Assembly: GCF_014196515.1 (NCBI RefSeq)
Contig: NZ_JACIDV010000001.1
Span: 434,001-498,000, forward strand
Source: Rhizobium skierniewicense
GTDB lineage: Bacteria > Pseudomonadota > Alphaproteobacteria > Rhizobiales > Rhizobiaceae
Length of the DNA stretch: 64,000 nucleotides
Direction: 5' to 3'
The notes beneath the pieces are model-generated. The model did no database searches and was not told where the DNA came from. It saw only the letters and a list, made by a program, of their open reading frames with translations. Shown one piece after another: positions 54,072-63,288 of this stretch; position 1 is the first letter of the stretch, and every line of letters starts with the position of its first letter. The translations under genes were made by a program, and so were the position numbers.

Positions 54072-55088
54072 ATGAAGGTATCGGACCGGCGCAGACTTCC
54101 AAGGGTGGAGCTTGATATCCCCGTGTTCGGCCTTGGCTGCGCGCAGATGGGAAACCTCTATCGGGTCACACCCTATGATGAAGCCAAGGCGACCTTCGAT
54201 GCCGCCTGGAATGCAGATGTCCGCTATTTCGACACAGCGCCCTATTACGGATTTACCCGGTCAGAACTCCGTCTTGGCACCATGCTTGGCGAGCATGCGA
54301 GAGAAGACTATGTCGTCAGTACCAAGGTCGGGCGGGTGATGACGCCGGATGCATCCGTTGGAGACCATGAGAACGATTTTGTCGATCCTCTACCATTCAG
54401 ACCCGTGTTCGACTACACCTATGACGGCATCATGCGGTCATTCGAAGCGAGCCAGTCACGACTGGGAATTCTGGCGCCGGATATTCTCTACGTGCACGAC
54501 ATCGGTGCCGCACAGCATGGCGACGAACACGACCACTACTGGAACCAGATCACAACGGGTGGCGGGTTTCGGGCGCTTGAAAACCTTCGTCGTGAGGGAT
54601 CTACCAAAGCCGTGGGGCTGGGTGTCAACGACGCTGAGATCATCAATCAGACCATGGACGTCTTCGATCTGGATATCGCGATGCTTGCCGGTCGTTACAC
54701 CGCGTTAGAGCAGGGGAGCCTCGCGGTTCTCGACCGTTGCGTTGAACGCGGTGTGGGTGTCGTCATAGCGGGAGTTTTCAATTCCGGTCTTCTGGCAGGA
54801 AACCGCAAGTTTAACTACGCGGACGCGCCTGCGCATCTTCTGGAGCGGGTGGATGTGCTTGACGGAATGTGCCGGGACGCCGGTGTATCGCTGCCAGCCG
54901 TCGCTCTGCAGTTTGCGGCAGCACACCCTGCGGTCGTCAGTGTTGTGTCGGGAGCGCGCAATGCCGACCAGATCAAGAGTAATATCGCCTGGTTTGAGGA
55001 GAGCATTCCGGTTTCCATCTGGAAGGACTTGCAAGGTCGCGGGATTTTCGTCGATGGCACGCCACTCCCCACAGGTGACAGGCCATGA
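54072..55088 (+). CDS. Aldo/keto reductase, aldose 1-dehydrogenase type
   Basis: This 338-residue enzyme resembles D-threo-aldose/L-fucose 1-dehydrogenase, which oxidises a free aldose to its lactone with NAD(P). The catalytic tetrad is visible: Asp and Tyr in YFDTAPYYG (near residues 55-62), Lys in VVSTKVGR, and His in ILYVHDIG. The C-terminal cofactor segment VVSVVSGARNADQIKSNI is present. The start ATG follows AGG weakly. It overlaps the lactonase gene by 4 bases, so the pair probably acts in sequence. Confidence 0.9.
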   Translation: MKVSDRRRLPRVELDIPVFGLGCAQMGNLYRVTPYDEAKATFDAAWNADVRYFDTAPYYGFTRSELRLGTMLGEHAREDYVVSTKVGRVMTPDASVGDHENDFVDPLPFRPVFDYTYDGIMRSFEASQSRLGILAPDILYVHDIGAAQHGDEHDHYWNQITTGGGFRALENLRREGSTKAVGLGVNDAEIINQTMDVFDLDIAMLAGRYTALEQGSLAVLDRCVERGVGVVIAGVFNSGLLAGNRKFNYADAPAHLLERVDVLDGMCRDAGVSLPAVALQFAAAHPAVVSVVSGARNADQIKSNIAWFEESIPVSIWKDLQGRGIFVDGTPLPTGDRP

Positions 55089-55930
55089 TCATCGACGCTC
55101 ATCAGCACTATTGGTTGATGAGGTCAAGGGAAGGGGCTTGGCCTCCTGCCGAGCTTACTGCGATTCATCGTGATTTCGAGCCGAAGGATTTGCAGCCCTG
55201 CCTCGAAGCGGACGGCGTTGACGGAACCGTTGTCGTGCAGTCGCTTGGTCGGGCCGAGGATACGGACTTTCTCCTTGAGCTTGCGCAATCGGTACCATCC
55301 ATCCTTGGTGTCGTCGGGTGGGTCGACCTTATCGATCCCGTGACCGTTCAGCGTCTTGATCACTATGCGACACATCCGAAGTTTAAAGGCATTCGTCCGA
55401 TGCTTCAGGACATCGATGACACCAACTGGATTCTTGACCCGAAGGCTACTCCGGCAATAGATGCATTGGTGAGACATGATTTGTCATTCGACGCACTGGT
55501 GACACCTCGACATTTTGGTCCTCTTCTGAAGTTTGCGCAGCGCCACCGAGATTTGCGTATCGTCATCGATCACGGCGCGAAACCTTTCATAGCGCAAGGC
55601 CATCTCGTTGCGTGGCGACGGGCGATGTCGGAATTGGCGATGTTGCCGAATGTCCATTGCAAACTCTCCGGCCTGTTGACCGAGGCGGATGGCAATCGTC
55701 GGCTCGCTGCTGTCAGGCCCTATGCTGAAACCATATTCGAGCTTTTCGGGACCCGAAAAACGATCTGGGGGAGCGATTGGCCAGTTCTCACTCTCGTGTC
55801 CGATTACCGATCCTGGTTTGAAGAATGCCGAGATATCGTCCCTGATGCCGATAAGGCAGCAGTCTTCGGAAAGAACGCCCAATCCTTTTATCGGCTGTCC
55901 GGCATCCAGCCATCTGTCTTTGTGCCTTAG
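55085..55930 (+). CDS. Amidohydrolase-family sugar lactonase
   Basis: This 281-residue protein of the Amidohydro_2 family resembles L-fucono-1,5-lactonase and related sugar lactonases, which open the lactone to an aldonate. The opening IIDAHQHYW holds the metal or active-site His pair; KFKGIRPMLQ, IDHGAKPF and the C-terminal IWGSDWPVLTL carry the other conserved residues. The ATG overlaps the dehydrogenase stop (ATGA), strong evidence for joint action. A dehydratase gene follows after 187 bases. Confidence 0.88.
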   Translation: MIIDAHQHYWLMRSREGAWPPAELTAIHRDFEPKDLQPCLEADGVDGTVVVQSLGRAEDTDFLLELAQSVPSILGVVGWVDLIDPVTVQRLDHYATHPKFKGIRPMLQDIDDTNWILDPKATPAIDALVRHDLSFDALVTPRHFGPLLKFAQRHRDLRIVIDHGAKPFIAQGHLVAWRRAMSELAMLPNVHCKLSGLLTEADGNRRLAAVRPYAETIFELFGTRKTIWGSDWPVLTLVSDYRSWFEECRDIVPDADKAAVFGKNAQSFYRLSGIQPSVFVP

Positions 55931-56117
55931 GCCATGTTCAGCCAGACATCCCCGGCCCTCATACGGTTGACGCGCATTACGACTGGTTTTTCTTTCGATC
56001 AGGCTGAAAAGGCGCTGCCATATAGGAACCAGCACCCGGGTGCGCTGAAAATCATTGTTCAGCGGGAGGGCAGTCCGTCGCGTTCCATGCAAAGTTTACA
56101 GAGGAGGATTTCGAGAC

Positions 56118-57314
56118 ATGAAATATACATGGCGCTGGTTCGGTCCGGTGGACAAGGTAACGGTACGCGACGCCGCGCAGGCCGGGGCTGAAGGGATCGT
56201 CAGTGCGCTTCATCACATCGAGACCGGTGCCGTCTGGCCTGTGGATGACATCATCATGCGCCACGAAGCCATCAAGGCTGGTGGTCTTTATTGGGATGTG
56301 GTGGAAAGCGTGCCGGTTTCAGAAGACATCAAAACACAGACCGGCAACTGGAAAGCTCACATCGCGAATTGGCAAGAGACCCTGCGCCGTCTGTCTGCCA
56401 GCGGTATCCGCACCGTCTGCTACAATTTCATGCCGATTCTGGATTGGACGCGGACCGATTTGCGCTGGGAAACACGTCATGGCGCGAAGGCCATGCGGTT
56501 CGACCTGACAGACTTCGCAGCGTTTGACATTCACATCCTGAAACGTCCCGACGCCAAGCACGATTATCCTGCGTGGTTGGTGGAAGAGGCGGCGAAGCGC
56601 TTTTCCGCAATGCCGGATAGAAGGACTGTCGCGCTCGCACAAAACATCAGCGCAGGGTTGCCCGGTTCGGCGGATGGCTACACGCTGGACCAGCTTCTGG
56701 AAAAACTGCGGACCTATCAGGGTGTTGATCGGTCGCGGCTGCAATCCAACCTGGTCGATTTTCTGTCTGAGGTCGTGCCGGTCGCAGAGGCGGTTGGCAT
56801 CAACATCTGTGCCCATGGCGATGATCCGCCTTGGCCGCTCCTCGGTCTGCCCCGCATTCTTTCTACGCAGGCCGATTATACGTATATGCTTGACCAGGTG
56901 AAGAGTCGTTTCAATGGCGTCACGCTGTGCACCGGCTCACTTGGCGCGCGCGCCGATAATGATCTGCCGCTCATCGCAAAAACCTTCGCAGATCGTATCC
57001 ATTTCGTGCATCTGCGCAATGTGACACGCGAGACCGACGCCACGCCCTGCTCCTTTTTCGAGGACGAGCATCTCGAAGGAGCAACCGATATGGTAGCGGT
57101 CATGGCGGCGCTGCTGGAGGAGGAAAAGCGCAGACGCGCGGAAGGTCGTGAAGACCATCGTATTGCCATGCGGCCTGACCACGGACAGGAAATTCTGGAT
57201 GATGAGACCCGGGGCGCGCAACCCGGCTACCCTGCCATTGGCCGCCTGAAAGGTTTGGCCGAACTGCGTGGCATCGAGCGCACGCTTCGTCATCCGCAAT
57301 TCGGCCGAGTATAG
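56118..57314 (+). CDS. uxuA: D-mannonate dehydratase
   Basis: This is a 398-residue protein matching E. coli UxuA along its length: MKYTWRWFGPVDKVTVRDA, GIVSALHHI, VCYNFMPILDWTRTDL, HILKRPDA, GLPGSADGYTLDQ, LCTGSLGARADNDLP, FVHLRNVTRE and MRPDHGQEILDD. It removes water from D-mannonate to give 2-keto-3-deoxygluconate. The E. coli HPDDPP motif reads HGDDPP here. The ATG at 56118 has GAGGAGG upstream, so the longer frame to 56055 is rejected. With the dehydrogenase and lactonase upstream it could complete an oxidative aldose pathway (mannose to mannonolactone to mannonate to 2-keto-3-deoxygluconate) instead of, or besides, its usual hexuronate role. Confidence 0.95.
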   Translation: MKYTWRWFGPVDKVTVRDAAQAGAEGIVSALHHIETGAVWPVDDIIMRHEAIKAGGLYWDVVESVPVSEDIKTQTGNWKAHIANWQETLRRLSASGIRTVCYNFMPILDWTRTDLRWETRHGAKAMRFDLTDFAAFDIHILKRPDAKHDYPAWLVEEAAKRFSAMPDRRTVALAQNISAGLPGSADGYTLDQLLEKLRTYQGVDRSRLQSNLVDFLSEVVPVAEAVGINICAHGDDPPWPLLGLPRILSTQADYTYMLDQVKSRFNGVTLCTGSLGARADNDLPLIAKTFADRIHFVHLRNVTRETDATPCSFFEDEHLEGATDMVAVMAALLEEEKRRRAEGREDHRIAMRPDHGQEILDDETRGAQPGYPAIGRLKGLAELRGIERTLRHPQFGRV

Positions 57315-57414
57315 ACCATGACCAGACTATACTCTGTGCTCGTCCACCCTATGTGTCATATTTGGAGAGTGGAGAGATGAACGACTGCCTCTGGCTCCAA
57401 GATGGCCTCTGTGA

Positions 57415-57445
57415 GGTTGCATGCCGCCATTTCCGTCATGCAACC
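57415..57445 (-). terminator. Hairpin overlapping the 3' end of the EamA gene
   Basis: GGTTGCATG (57415-57423) and CATGCAACC (57437-57445) form a perfect 9-bp stem with a 13-base loop over the stop codon of the minus-strand exporter gene. No T-run follows on either strand. It may protect the 3' end of the transcript from either side. Confidence 0.45.
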
Positions 57446-58602
57446 AGTGTGCAGGAAGGGCTTGGCTGTGCATTGTCGTCATGTTCTGATTCCAGTTCAT
57501 CCCATATCTGGACGAGACAGCCGAGTGCGAAAAGCAGTTCCTTCATCTCACGATCATGGGAACGTGGATTGTCGTAGTCCCGACCGATCAATACCAGTCT
57601 CGTCACGACACGGTTCGTCACGTCAAGAAGGTCGGTTCGAGACGCGATGGTGCTTACAGAGGTCAGCCAGGTTTCGGGCAGGGCTGAGGAAGCAATCGCG
57701 GGGAACGTCGTCTGCGATTTTTTCCACAGACCCGCGCTGGCAATCACCGCACCCGTTACGACAAGAAGACCTGACCAGAACAGGGACAAGCTCAGCGCCG
57801 CGCCCGTAAACACGGCCACGAGGACAGCGCCGATAAAGGGTTCGACGTAGGAGAATGCACCCAGCGCCTGAATATCGCCCCGCTTGAGGCCGAAATCCCA
57901 AAAGTAGATGGCAAGACCCATCGGAAAAATACCGAGAGCTGCGACCGCAAACCACTCGATTGGCTGCGGCGGGACCCACGTTTCAAGCAGGAAGTGCGCT
58001 GCAAATGTGATCACAGCTGAAGCAGCGTAAAATACACCAAGCGTCGATGACGGCACATCCGGCAAGGTGCGCGCAATCACGGAATAAAGGCCCCACAGGC
58101 CTGCTGCGACGCCGATCAACGCGAGATAGAAAAACGATGAACCTGTTGAAGCCCCTTCGCCGCCGGTTTCGACCAGCATCGTGACACCGACAAAACCCAG
58201 GAGGGCTCCGACAACATGCCACCATCGCAGCCGCTCGCCCGGGAGGAAGGCAGAGCCCAGCACGATCATCAAAGGGGTGGTGGACTGCAGCAGAGCGGCA
58301 GCGGCGGGTGGCGCCTGCTGCGTGGCATAATAGATGCAGCTATGATAGCCCACCAGAGAAACGACGGTGAATACCCACACACGTATGGGCTGCCGAAACG
58401 CCTCGAGAGGATGGCTTCCGGTCAGCAACCACACGGCAGGCGACATTGCCGCCGAAAACATGAACGCCAGCGCGACCGTTTGAAGAGGCGGGATCGATGT
58501 CGTCAAAGTGACGAGCATCGTTTCCGTCGCCCAGAGAATAACCCCGACGGCGCCGATCAAAGAAGCTGTCAAACGACCGACGCGCTTTGGGGTGGTGATC
58601 AT
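57436..58602 (-). CDS. EamA/DMT-family exporter with C-terminal tail
   Basis: This 388-residue membrane protein has ten predicted hydrophobic segments in residues 10-295, arranged as two EamA repeats (ASLIGAVGVILWATETMLV opens repeat one; LIGVAAGLWGLYSVIAR opens repeat two). Typical members are about 290-300 residues; this one carries an extra 93-residue soluble tail after the last helix, with charged segments such as RDYDNPRSHDREMKELL and IWDELESEHDDN. The ATG at 58602 (MITTPKRVGR) begins 13 bases after the ornithine decarboxylase stop, implying one transcript and suggesting export of an amine or amino acid, by inference. Confidence 0.87.
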   Translation of the reverse strand: MITTPKRVGRLTASLIGAVGVILWATETMLVTLTTSIPPLQTVALAFMFSAAMSPAVWLLTGSHPLEAFRQPIRVWVFTVVSLVGYHSCIYYATQQAPPAAAALLQSTTPLMIVLGSAFLPGERLRWWHVVGALLGFVGVTMLVETGGEGASTGSSFFYLALIGVAAGLWGLYSVIARTLPDVPSSTLGVFYAASAVITFAAHFLLETWVPPQPIEWFAVAALGIFPMGLAIYFWDFGLKRGDIQALGAFSYVEPFIGAVLVAVFTGAALSLSLFWSGLLVVTGAVIASAGLWKKSQTTFPAIASSALPETWLTSVSTIASRTDLLDVTNRVVTRLVLIGRDYDNPRSHDREMKELLFALGCLVQIWDELESEHDDNAQPSPSCTLVA

Positions 58603-58615
58603 AAGATGTTTGAGC

Positions 58616-59860
58616 CTACTCGCCCAGCACGACGATTTTGTCGGCATGGAACCCGTTGAAGTGGGTCCGCATCGACAGGCTATAGGCACCCATCATACCG
58701 ATTTCGATCCAGTCACCTTCCTGAACGTCATTCGGCAATGTCAGTGGAGCGCCAAGCACGTCGTTGGAATCGCAAGTCGGGCCGTAAACCTTGAAACTGG
58801 CCATGGGAGCAGCGGGCCGGGCGTGATGACGGATCAGCCGAATGGGGCGTGTTTCCTTGGGATGGGTCAGTTCCTGCAAAGTCCCGAAGACACCATCATT
58901 GATGTAGATCGCCCGGTCGCGGCGAACCACGACCTGAACGATGGTCGTTCCGGCTTCAGCAACAAGAGAGCGTCCCGGCTCGCACAGCACGATGCAGCCA
59001 TGCGGAAGATCGATACCGCGACGGGCATGCACGATTTGTGCGAAGTAATGTTCCAGACCCTGCACCCGGTCTCCCGGATAGGCCGCCGGAAAACCACCAC
59101 CCACGTTGAGCACGCTCAGTGGCACGCCTGCGGCACGGGACACTTTCGACGCAAGGGTAATGGCTGCCGAGAACGCTTCCGGAGCGAGACATTGCGAGCC
59201 GACATGAAAGGAAATGCCTGCCTTTGCCCCGCGCTTCTGGATGATCTTGAGCATCCGCGCCGCATCATCGGGCTGTGCACCGAATTTTGTTGAAAGGACA
59301 TAGCGCGCATCGGCTGGCTTGGTGGCTAGGCGAACGGCAACCATGAGATCGCTGTCGAAATCCGCTTCCTGGAAGATCTTCTCAATTTCTTCTTCGCAGT
59401 CTGCTGTGTAGAAACGGATGCCGTGATTGAAAGAGGCGGTACGGATCGCCGGGCGTGATTTGGCCGGGTTGTTGAAGAACTGACCGGCCGAGCTGCCGAA
59501 CAGGCGATCAATAAGGCGCACTTCCTCAAGTGATGCCACGTCGAAATCCGTTATACCGGCCTGAAAGAGGGTCTCCAGAACAAAAGGATGAGGATTGCAT
59601 TTGACGGCATAAAGCGGGCGACCCGGAAAAACACTGAAGCGCTTGGCGGCCTGTCTGATTTTTGAGGGTTGCAGGCAAAAGACCGGCTCCGTCGGACGAA
59701 GGTCCGAAATAATCGCATCCACGCTCTCGAAAACTTCCAGAGGTGGACCTGAACGACGCTTGCTCTCGGCCGGAGACAGAGCGGTTTCGATGGTCTGTGG
59801 CAATGTGTCGGTAGGATTGGCCTGATCGAGATCGAGGAGGCGTAAGCTCTGCGCGTTCAT
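58616..59860 (-). CDS. odc: Ornithine/lysine/arginine decarboxylase, alanine-racemase fold
   Basis: This 414-residue PLP enzyme makes putrescine from ornithine and may also accept lysine. Fold III features are the PLP lysine in LYAVKCNPHPFVL (about residue 88), SFHVGSQC, NVGGGFP, CEPGRSLVAEAG and the catalytic Cys in YGPTCDSNDVLG. It is about 35-40 residues longer at the N-terminus than the usual rhizobial enzyme (about 377), and there is no later Met that could restore the normal start. It lies 33 bases after a GGDEF-EAL gene and 13 bases before an exporter gene, all on the minus strand, so the three may be one operon. Confidence 0.94.
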   Translation of the reverse strand: MNAQSLRLLDLDQANPTDTLPQTIETALSPAESKRRSGPPLEVFESVDAIISDLRPTEPVFCLQPSKIRQAAKRFSVFPGRPLYAVKCNPHPFVLETLFQAGITDFDVASLEEVRLIDRLFGSSAGQFFNNPAKSRPAIRTASFNHGIRFYTADCEEEIEKIFQEADFDSDLMVAVRLATKPADARYVLSTKFGAQPDDAARMLKIIQKRGAKAGISFHVGSQCLAPEAFSAAITLASKVSRAAGVPLSVLNVGGGFPAAYPGDRVQGLEHYFAQIVHARRGIDLPHGCIVLCEPGRSLVAEAGTTIVQVVVRRDRAIYINDGVFGTLQELTHPKETRPIRLIRHHARPAAPMASFKVYGPTCDSNDVLGAPLTLPNDVQEGDWIEIGMMGAYSLSMRTHFNGFHADKIVVLGE

Positions 59861-59893
59861 AGTCTGTCCCTGTTATAGTGTTGTTTGTTATGT

Positions 59894-62503
59894 TTAAGCG
59901 GCAACGCTCACGTCGGGGTCTTGCGCATTCTCGCGCTCGTTCCAGTCGAGCATGAAACTCGTCAGTTCGGTTGCCGTAATAGGCCTGCTGAAGAAGTAAC
60001 CCTGCAATTGATCGCAGCCCTCTTGGGTCAAGAAAGTCGCCTGTTCGGCGGTTTCCACGCCCTCCGCCGTCGTAACCATATTGAGACTTTGACCCAGGCT
60101 GATAACCGATTTCACGATCGCCCCGGACTTGTCCTTGTCGCTCATGTCGCCGATGAAGGATTTGTCGATCTTGATCTTGTCGAACGGGAACGAGTTCAGA
60201 TATCCGAGCGATGAATAACCCGTTCCAAAGTCATCCATTGCGATCTTCACACCCAGATCTTTAAGGGCATTCAAGGTGGCGAGCGCCGAGCTGACATCGT
60301 TGATAAGGACGCTTTCGGTGATTTCAAGCTCGAGGCGCGACGGGTCGAGACCTGTGCGTCTAAGGACATCCTTTACAACCTCTACCAGTTCGCGATTTCG
60401 GAACTGAACCGGCGAAAGGTTTACCGCAACCCGTAGGTCTGGCCAGCTCAATGCCTGTTTACAAGCCGTTTCAAGAACCCATTCTCCGATAGCAACGATC
60501 AGGTTTGTCTCCTCCGCCAGAGGGATGAAGTCGATTGGAGGAACGATACCGCGAACGGGATGACGCCAGCGAATGAGCGCCTCGACGGTCACGACCTTTT
60601 TCGTGCCGATGTCGATCAGCGGCTGATAGTGCAGCTCCAGCTGGTTCTTGAGCATCGCCTGGCGCAAATCATGCTCCAGTGATTTGCGTTCCTGCAATTC
60701 CAGATCCATGTGGGCTTCGAAAATGCGATAGGTCGCGCGGCCTGCCTGTTTTGCGCGATAGAGCGCTATGTCTGCATTTTTGAGAATGCGTTCAGGGTCG
60801 TTGCCCGATTCCCTGCACATTGCGATCCCCAGGCTCACTCCGACATGAATCTCGTTTCCGTCTATTTCGAAAGGTGCTTTTACGACCTCGATCAGCCTGC
60901 GGCAAAGCTGTTCCGATTTTGCCGGTTGGCTGACGCCGGTCTGGATGATGGCAAACTCGTCGCCACCAAGCCTGGCAACGGTGTCGGTGGACCTGACGCA
61001 TGCCAACAGGCGCTGTGACAGCTGTCGCAGAAGGATGTCACCTGCGCCGTGGCCCAGCGTATCGTTGACTTCCTTGAAGTGATCAAGATCCAGGCAGATG
61101 ACCGAAACACGCGAGGCTTTTGCGCCGCTGCCGGAAAGAGCCGTGTTGAGGCGTTCGCGGAAGAGGACGCGGTTGGGCAGTCCGGTCAAGGCATCGTGAA
61201 GAGCGAGGTGGCTGGCGCGCGCCTGTGCTTCGACCTCTTCGGTAATATCTGTTGCGGTGCCGCGGAACCCGACGAAATTTCCCGCCACATTATGGCTGGG
61301 CCGACCAGCGAGCCTGCACACGCGGGTTGTTCCCGACGCATCCTTGTACAGGCAGCGCAGATCCCGGAAGGCATGCCGCTCGGATGTTTCCTGTAGCAGC
61401 TTCGTCCATCCGTCATTGTCGCTGTCGCTCTGGAAGAATTGGGGCAGGGTCTTGCCGAGAACGCTGGCCGCAGCGATGCCGGTGACCTCCGAAAAGCGGC
61501 TTGACAGAAACATCATCTGAAGCTGCGGGTCGCATTCCCATATCCAGTCCGACGATGCTTCGGCGACATCCTTAAAGCGGGCCTCGCTTTCCTGCAGCGT
61601 CTGAGCATAGGCCTCGACCGTCCTGGCAGACTCTTCGAGCGCCTTCGTCGATCTGCGAATGTTTCGTACAACGAGAAAAGAGAAAGCACCAAGGATGATG
61701 ACGCAAATGGCCAAAGGCGGTGCCAGAACGGGCAACAGCTTATAACCCGGCTTCGCCGGCACCCATGTGATCGCACCCAGCGACTTGCCATCAGATGATG
61801 TCAGGTGGAGAGAGGCTTCGGCTGCAGCAGGCGCAACGTCGTCATGGGTCAAGCCTGAGAGGAGATAGTCCTGGCCCATTTTTTCAAGAAAGGAATGGTT
61901 CAGCTTTTTTGCGAAGACGATGGAGGTCAACGTTGCCACGTCAACAGATGCGCGGTCGACCGATGGCGGCAGAATGGAGGTGGCGGCGACAATGACCACA
62001 TCTTTACCAGATCGTAGCAAGCCTGTAACGGGCTCCACCTGACTGTGGGAGCTTTTCATCAGCTCGCGCAGTCCCTCCGGAATGAGCGCAAAGGCGTCTA
62101 TTTTTTCAGGAACGCCGTCTATGACGGCATAGACCGTGTCCCCTGCCGAGTTGATAGCGAATGCTGCCTCGTATCCCAGACCCTCGAAAATGTTTGCGCC
62201 GATGTTGCCGTCGGTCGCTGCCCACTGCGTGTCTATCTTGAGATACAGATTGTTATAGACATCTTCCCAGACCGCGTAGTCCTTAAGATTGCGCGCGACT
62301 TCGCGTGTCTTCACGGCAAGTGCTGTCTGGGCAAGCTTGGTCGAAGATTCGACCTCAAGACTGTTCTGTCTGTCTGCGGCAACAAAAAGAAACCCGATGA
62401 CCACGACAATAGCGATGATAAGAATACCCGCCATCGGAACAACAATCCGCTGGGTAAATTTTTCACCACTAAAAGAGGGGCTCTTGCCTTGCTGATAGAA
62501 CAT
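59894..62503 (-). CDS. CHASE4-PAS-GGDEF-EAL membrane protein
   Basis: This 869-residue bifunctional-type cyclic di-GMP protein has a membrane helix at about residues 22-44 (IVVPMAGILIIAIVVVIGFL), a periplasmic CHASE4 sensor (about 55-245), a second helix (about 253-275), a PAS domain (about 305-425), then GGDEF and EAL. Both catalytic motifs are intact: LGGDEFAI (GGDEF codons 60953-60967) and VEALIRWRHP (EAL codons 60575-60583), with DDFGTGYSSLGYL downstream, so it could make or degrade cyclic di-GMP. AAAGG lies upstream of the ATG. Ornithine decarboxylase follows 33 bases after the stop. Confidence 0.94.
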   Translation of the reverse strand: MFYQQGKSPSFSGEKFTQRIVVPMAGILIIAIVVVIGFLFVAADRQNSLEVESSTKLAQTALAVKTREVARNLKDYAVWEDVYNNLYLKIDTQWAATDGNIGANIFEGLGYEAAFAINSAGDTVYAVIDGVPEKIDAFALIPEGLRELMKSSHSQVEPVTGLLRSGKDVVIVAATSILPPSVDRASVDVATLTSIVFAKKLNHSFLEKMGQDYLLSGLTHDDVAPAAAEASLHLTSSDGKSLGAITWVPAKPGYKLLPVLAPPLAICVIILGAFSFLVVRNIRRSTKALEESARTVEAYAQTLQESEARFKDVAEASSDWIWECDPQLQMMFLSSRFSEVTGIAAASVLGKTLPQFFQSDSDNDGWTKLLQETSERHAFRDLRCLYKDASGTTRVCRLAGRPSHNVAGNFVGFRGTATDITEEVEAQARASHLALHDALTGLPNRVLFRERLNTALSGSGAKASRVSVICLDLDHFKEVNDTLGHGAGDILLRQLSQRLLACVRSTDTVARLGGDEFAIIQTGVSQPAKSEQLCRRLIEVVKAPFEIDGNEIHVGVSLGIAMCRESGNDPERILKNADIALYRAKQAGRATYRIFEAHMDLELQERKSLEHDLRQAMLKNQLELHYQPLIDIGTKKVVTVEALIRWRHPVRGIVPPIDFIPLAEETNLIVAIGEWVLETACKQALSWPDLRVAVNLSPVQFRNRELVEVVKDVLRRTGLDPSRLELEITESVLINDVSSALATLNALKDLGVKIAMDDFGTGYSSLGYLNSFPFDKIKIDKSFIGDMSDKDKSGAIVKSVISLGQSLNMVTTAEGVETAEQATFLTQEGCDQLQGYFFSRPITATELTSFMLDWNERENAQDPDVSVAA

Positions 62504-62845
62504 GACTTGCCTTTCGGAGACGACTTGGCGGCAAGGTGATCGTTATTCGGCAATATTGTGTTAACTCGTCATAATTCCGTGATTTTCAGTTAAGACTTCG
62601 TAAGTGCTTGTGCGTTGAAATTAAATTAGTTTTTGATGTTGGAAGATTGGTTTTGGAGATACGCGATCCAGAGCATTGATGGTTTTTTGGACTGGAAATT
62701 GCAAATAAAAACTCATTTCAAACGTGTGCCTTTAGGTGTGAATTGCTTATTTATCAGTCATATTTTCCGTGCCATTCTGTCCGTGTCGTGCGTAAGCAAG
62801 GATGCTGGCGCAGCCTGGTTTTGATGGTCAATAAGAGAGTCCGAT
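62504..62845. promoter_or_regulatory. Divergent promoter region between the GGDEF-EAL and RidA genes
   Basis: This AT-rich 342-base gap must carry promoters for both directions. A 63-codon frame at 62633-62824 has no recognisable content and is discounted. I found no strong hairpin or repeated motif. Confidence 0.4.
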
Positions 62846-63235
62846 ATGAAGCGTGTTTTCAACCCACCCTCTGTTCGTCAGCCATTCGGCGCCTATAACC
62901 ACGGAATGCTGGTTGAGGCGGGCGCGAGTTTGCTTGTTACCTCCGGGCAACTTGGGGTTACGCCGGATGATGTTATCCCGCATGATGTTTCCGCACAGGC
63001 CGAATTGTGTTTCAAGGCGATTGGCGCTGTTTTGGACGAGGCGGGCATGACCTATGCGGATGTTATCCGCATTTGCGGCTTCGTGACCAAACGTGAAGAC
63101 TTTCCTGCCTATATGGCGGTTCGTGATCGTTTTACGCTCGATCCCAAGCCAGTTTCGACCTTGCTTGTCGTCGGCGGATTCACCCGTGCAGAATTCCTGG
63201 TGGAAGTAGAGGTCACCGCGGCCAAGGTTTTTTAG
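62846..63235 (+). CDS. RidA/YjgF-family protein, atypical subgroup
   Basis: This 129-residue cytoplasmic protein forms the trimeric YjgF fold. It has VTSGQLGVTPDDVIPHDVSAQAELCFKAIGAVL and VIRICGFVTKREDFPAYMAVRD. In true RidA enamine/imine deaminases the segment ARSCVEV holds the catalytic Arg; here it is KPVSTLLVV, so that Arg is absent. It therefore belongs to another Rid subgroup and may not have the usual activity. Its neighbours on the right are redox genes on the other strand; no operon is evident. Confidence 0.88.
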   Translation: MKRVFNPPSVRQPFGAYNHGMLVEAGASLLVTSGQLGVTPDDVIPHDVSAQAELCFKAIGAVLDEAGMTYADVIRICGFVTKREDFPAYMAVRDRFTLDPKPVSTLLVVGGFTRAEFLVEVEVTAAKVF

Positions 63236-63288
63236 GTTTTTCGATTTCTGTCTAAATGTCTTGGATGCCGTGTCTCACAGCGACCTCT

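Noticed and set aside
62633..62824. 63-codon frame in the gap before the RidA gene
   Set aside because: AT-rich composition unlike neighbouring genes, no ribosome site, no family similarity.
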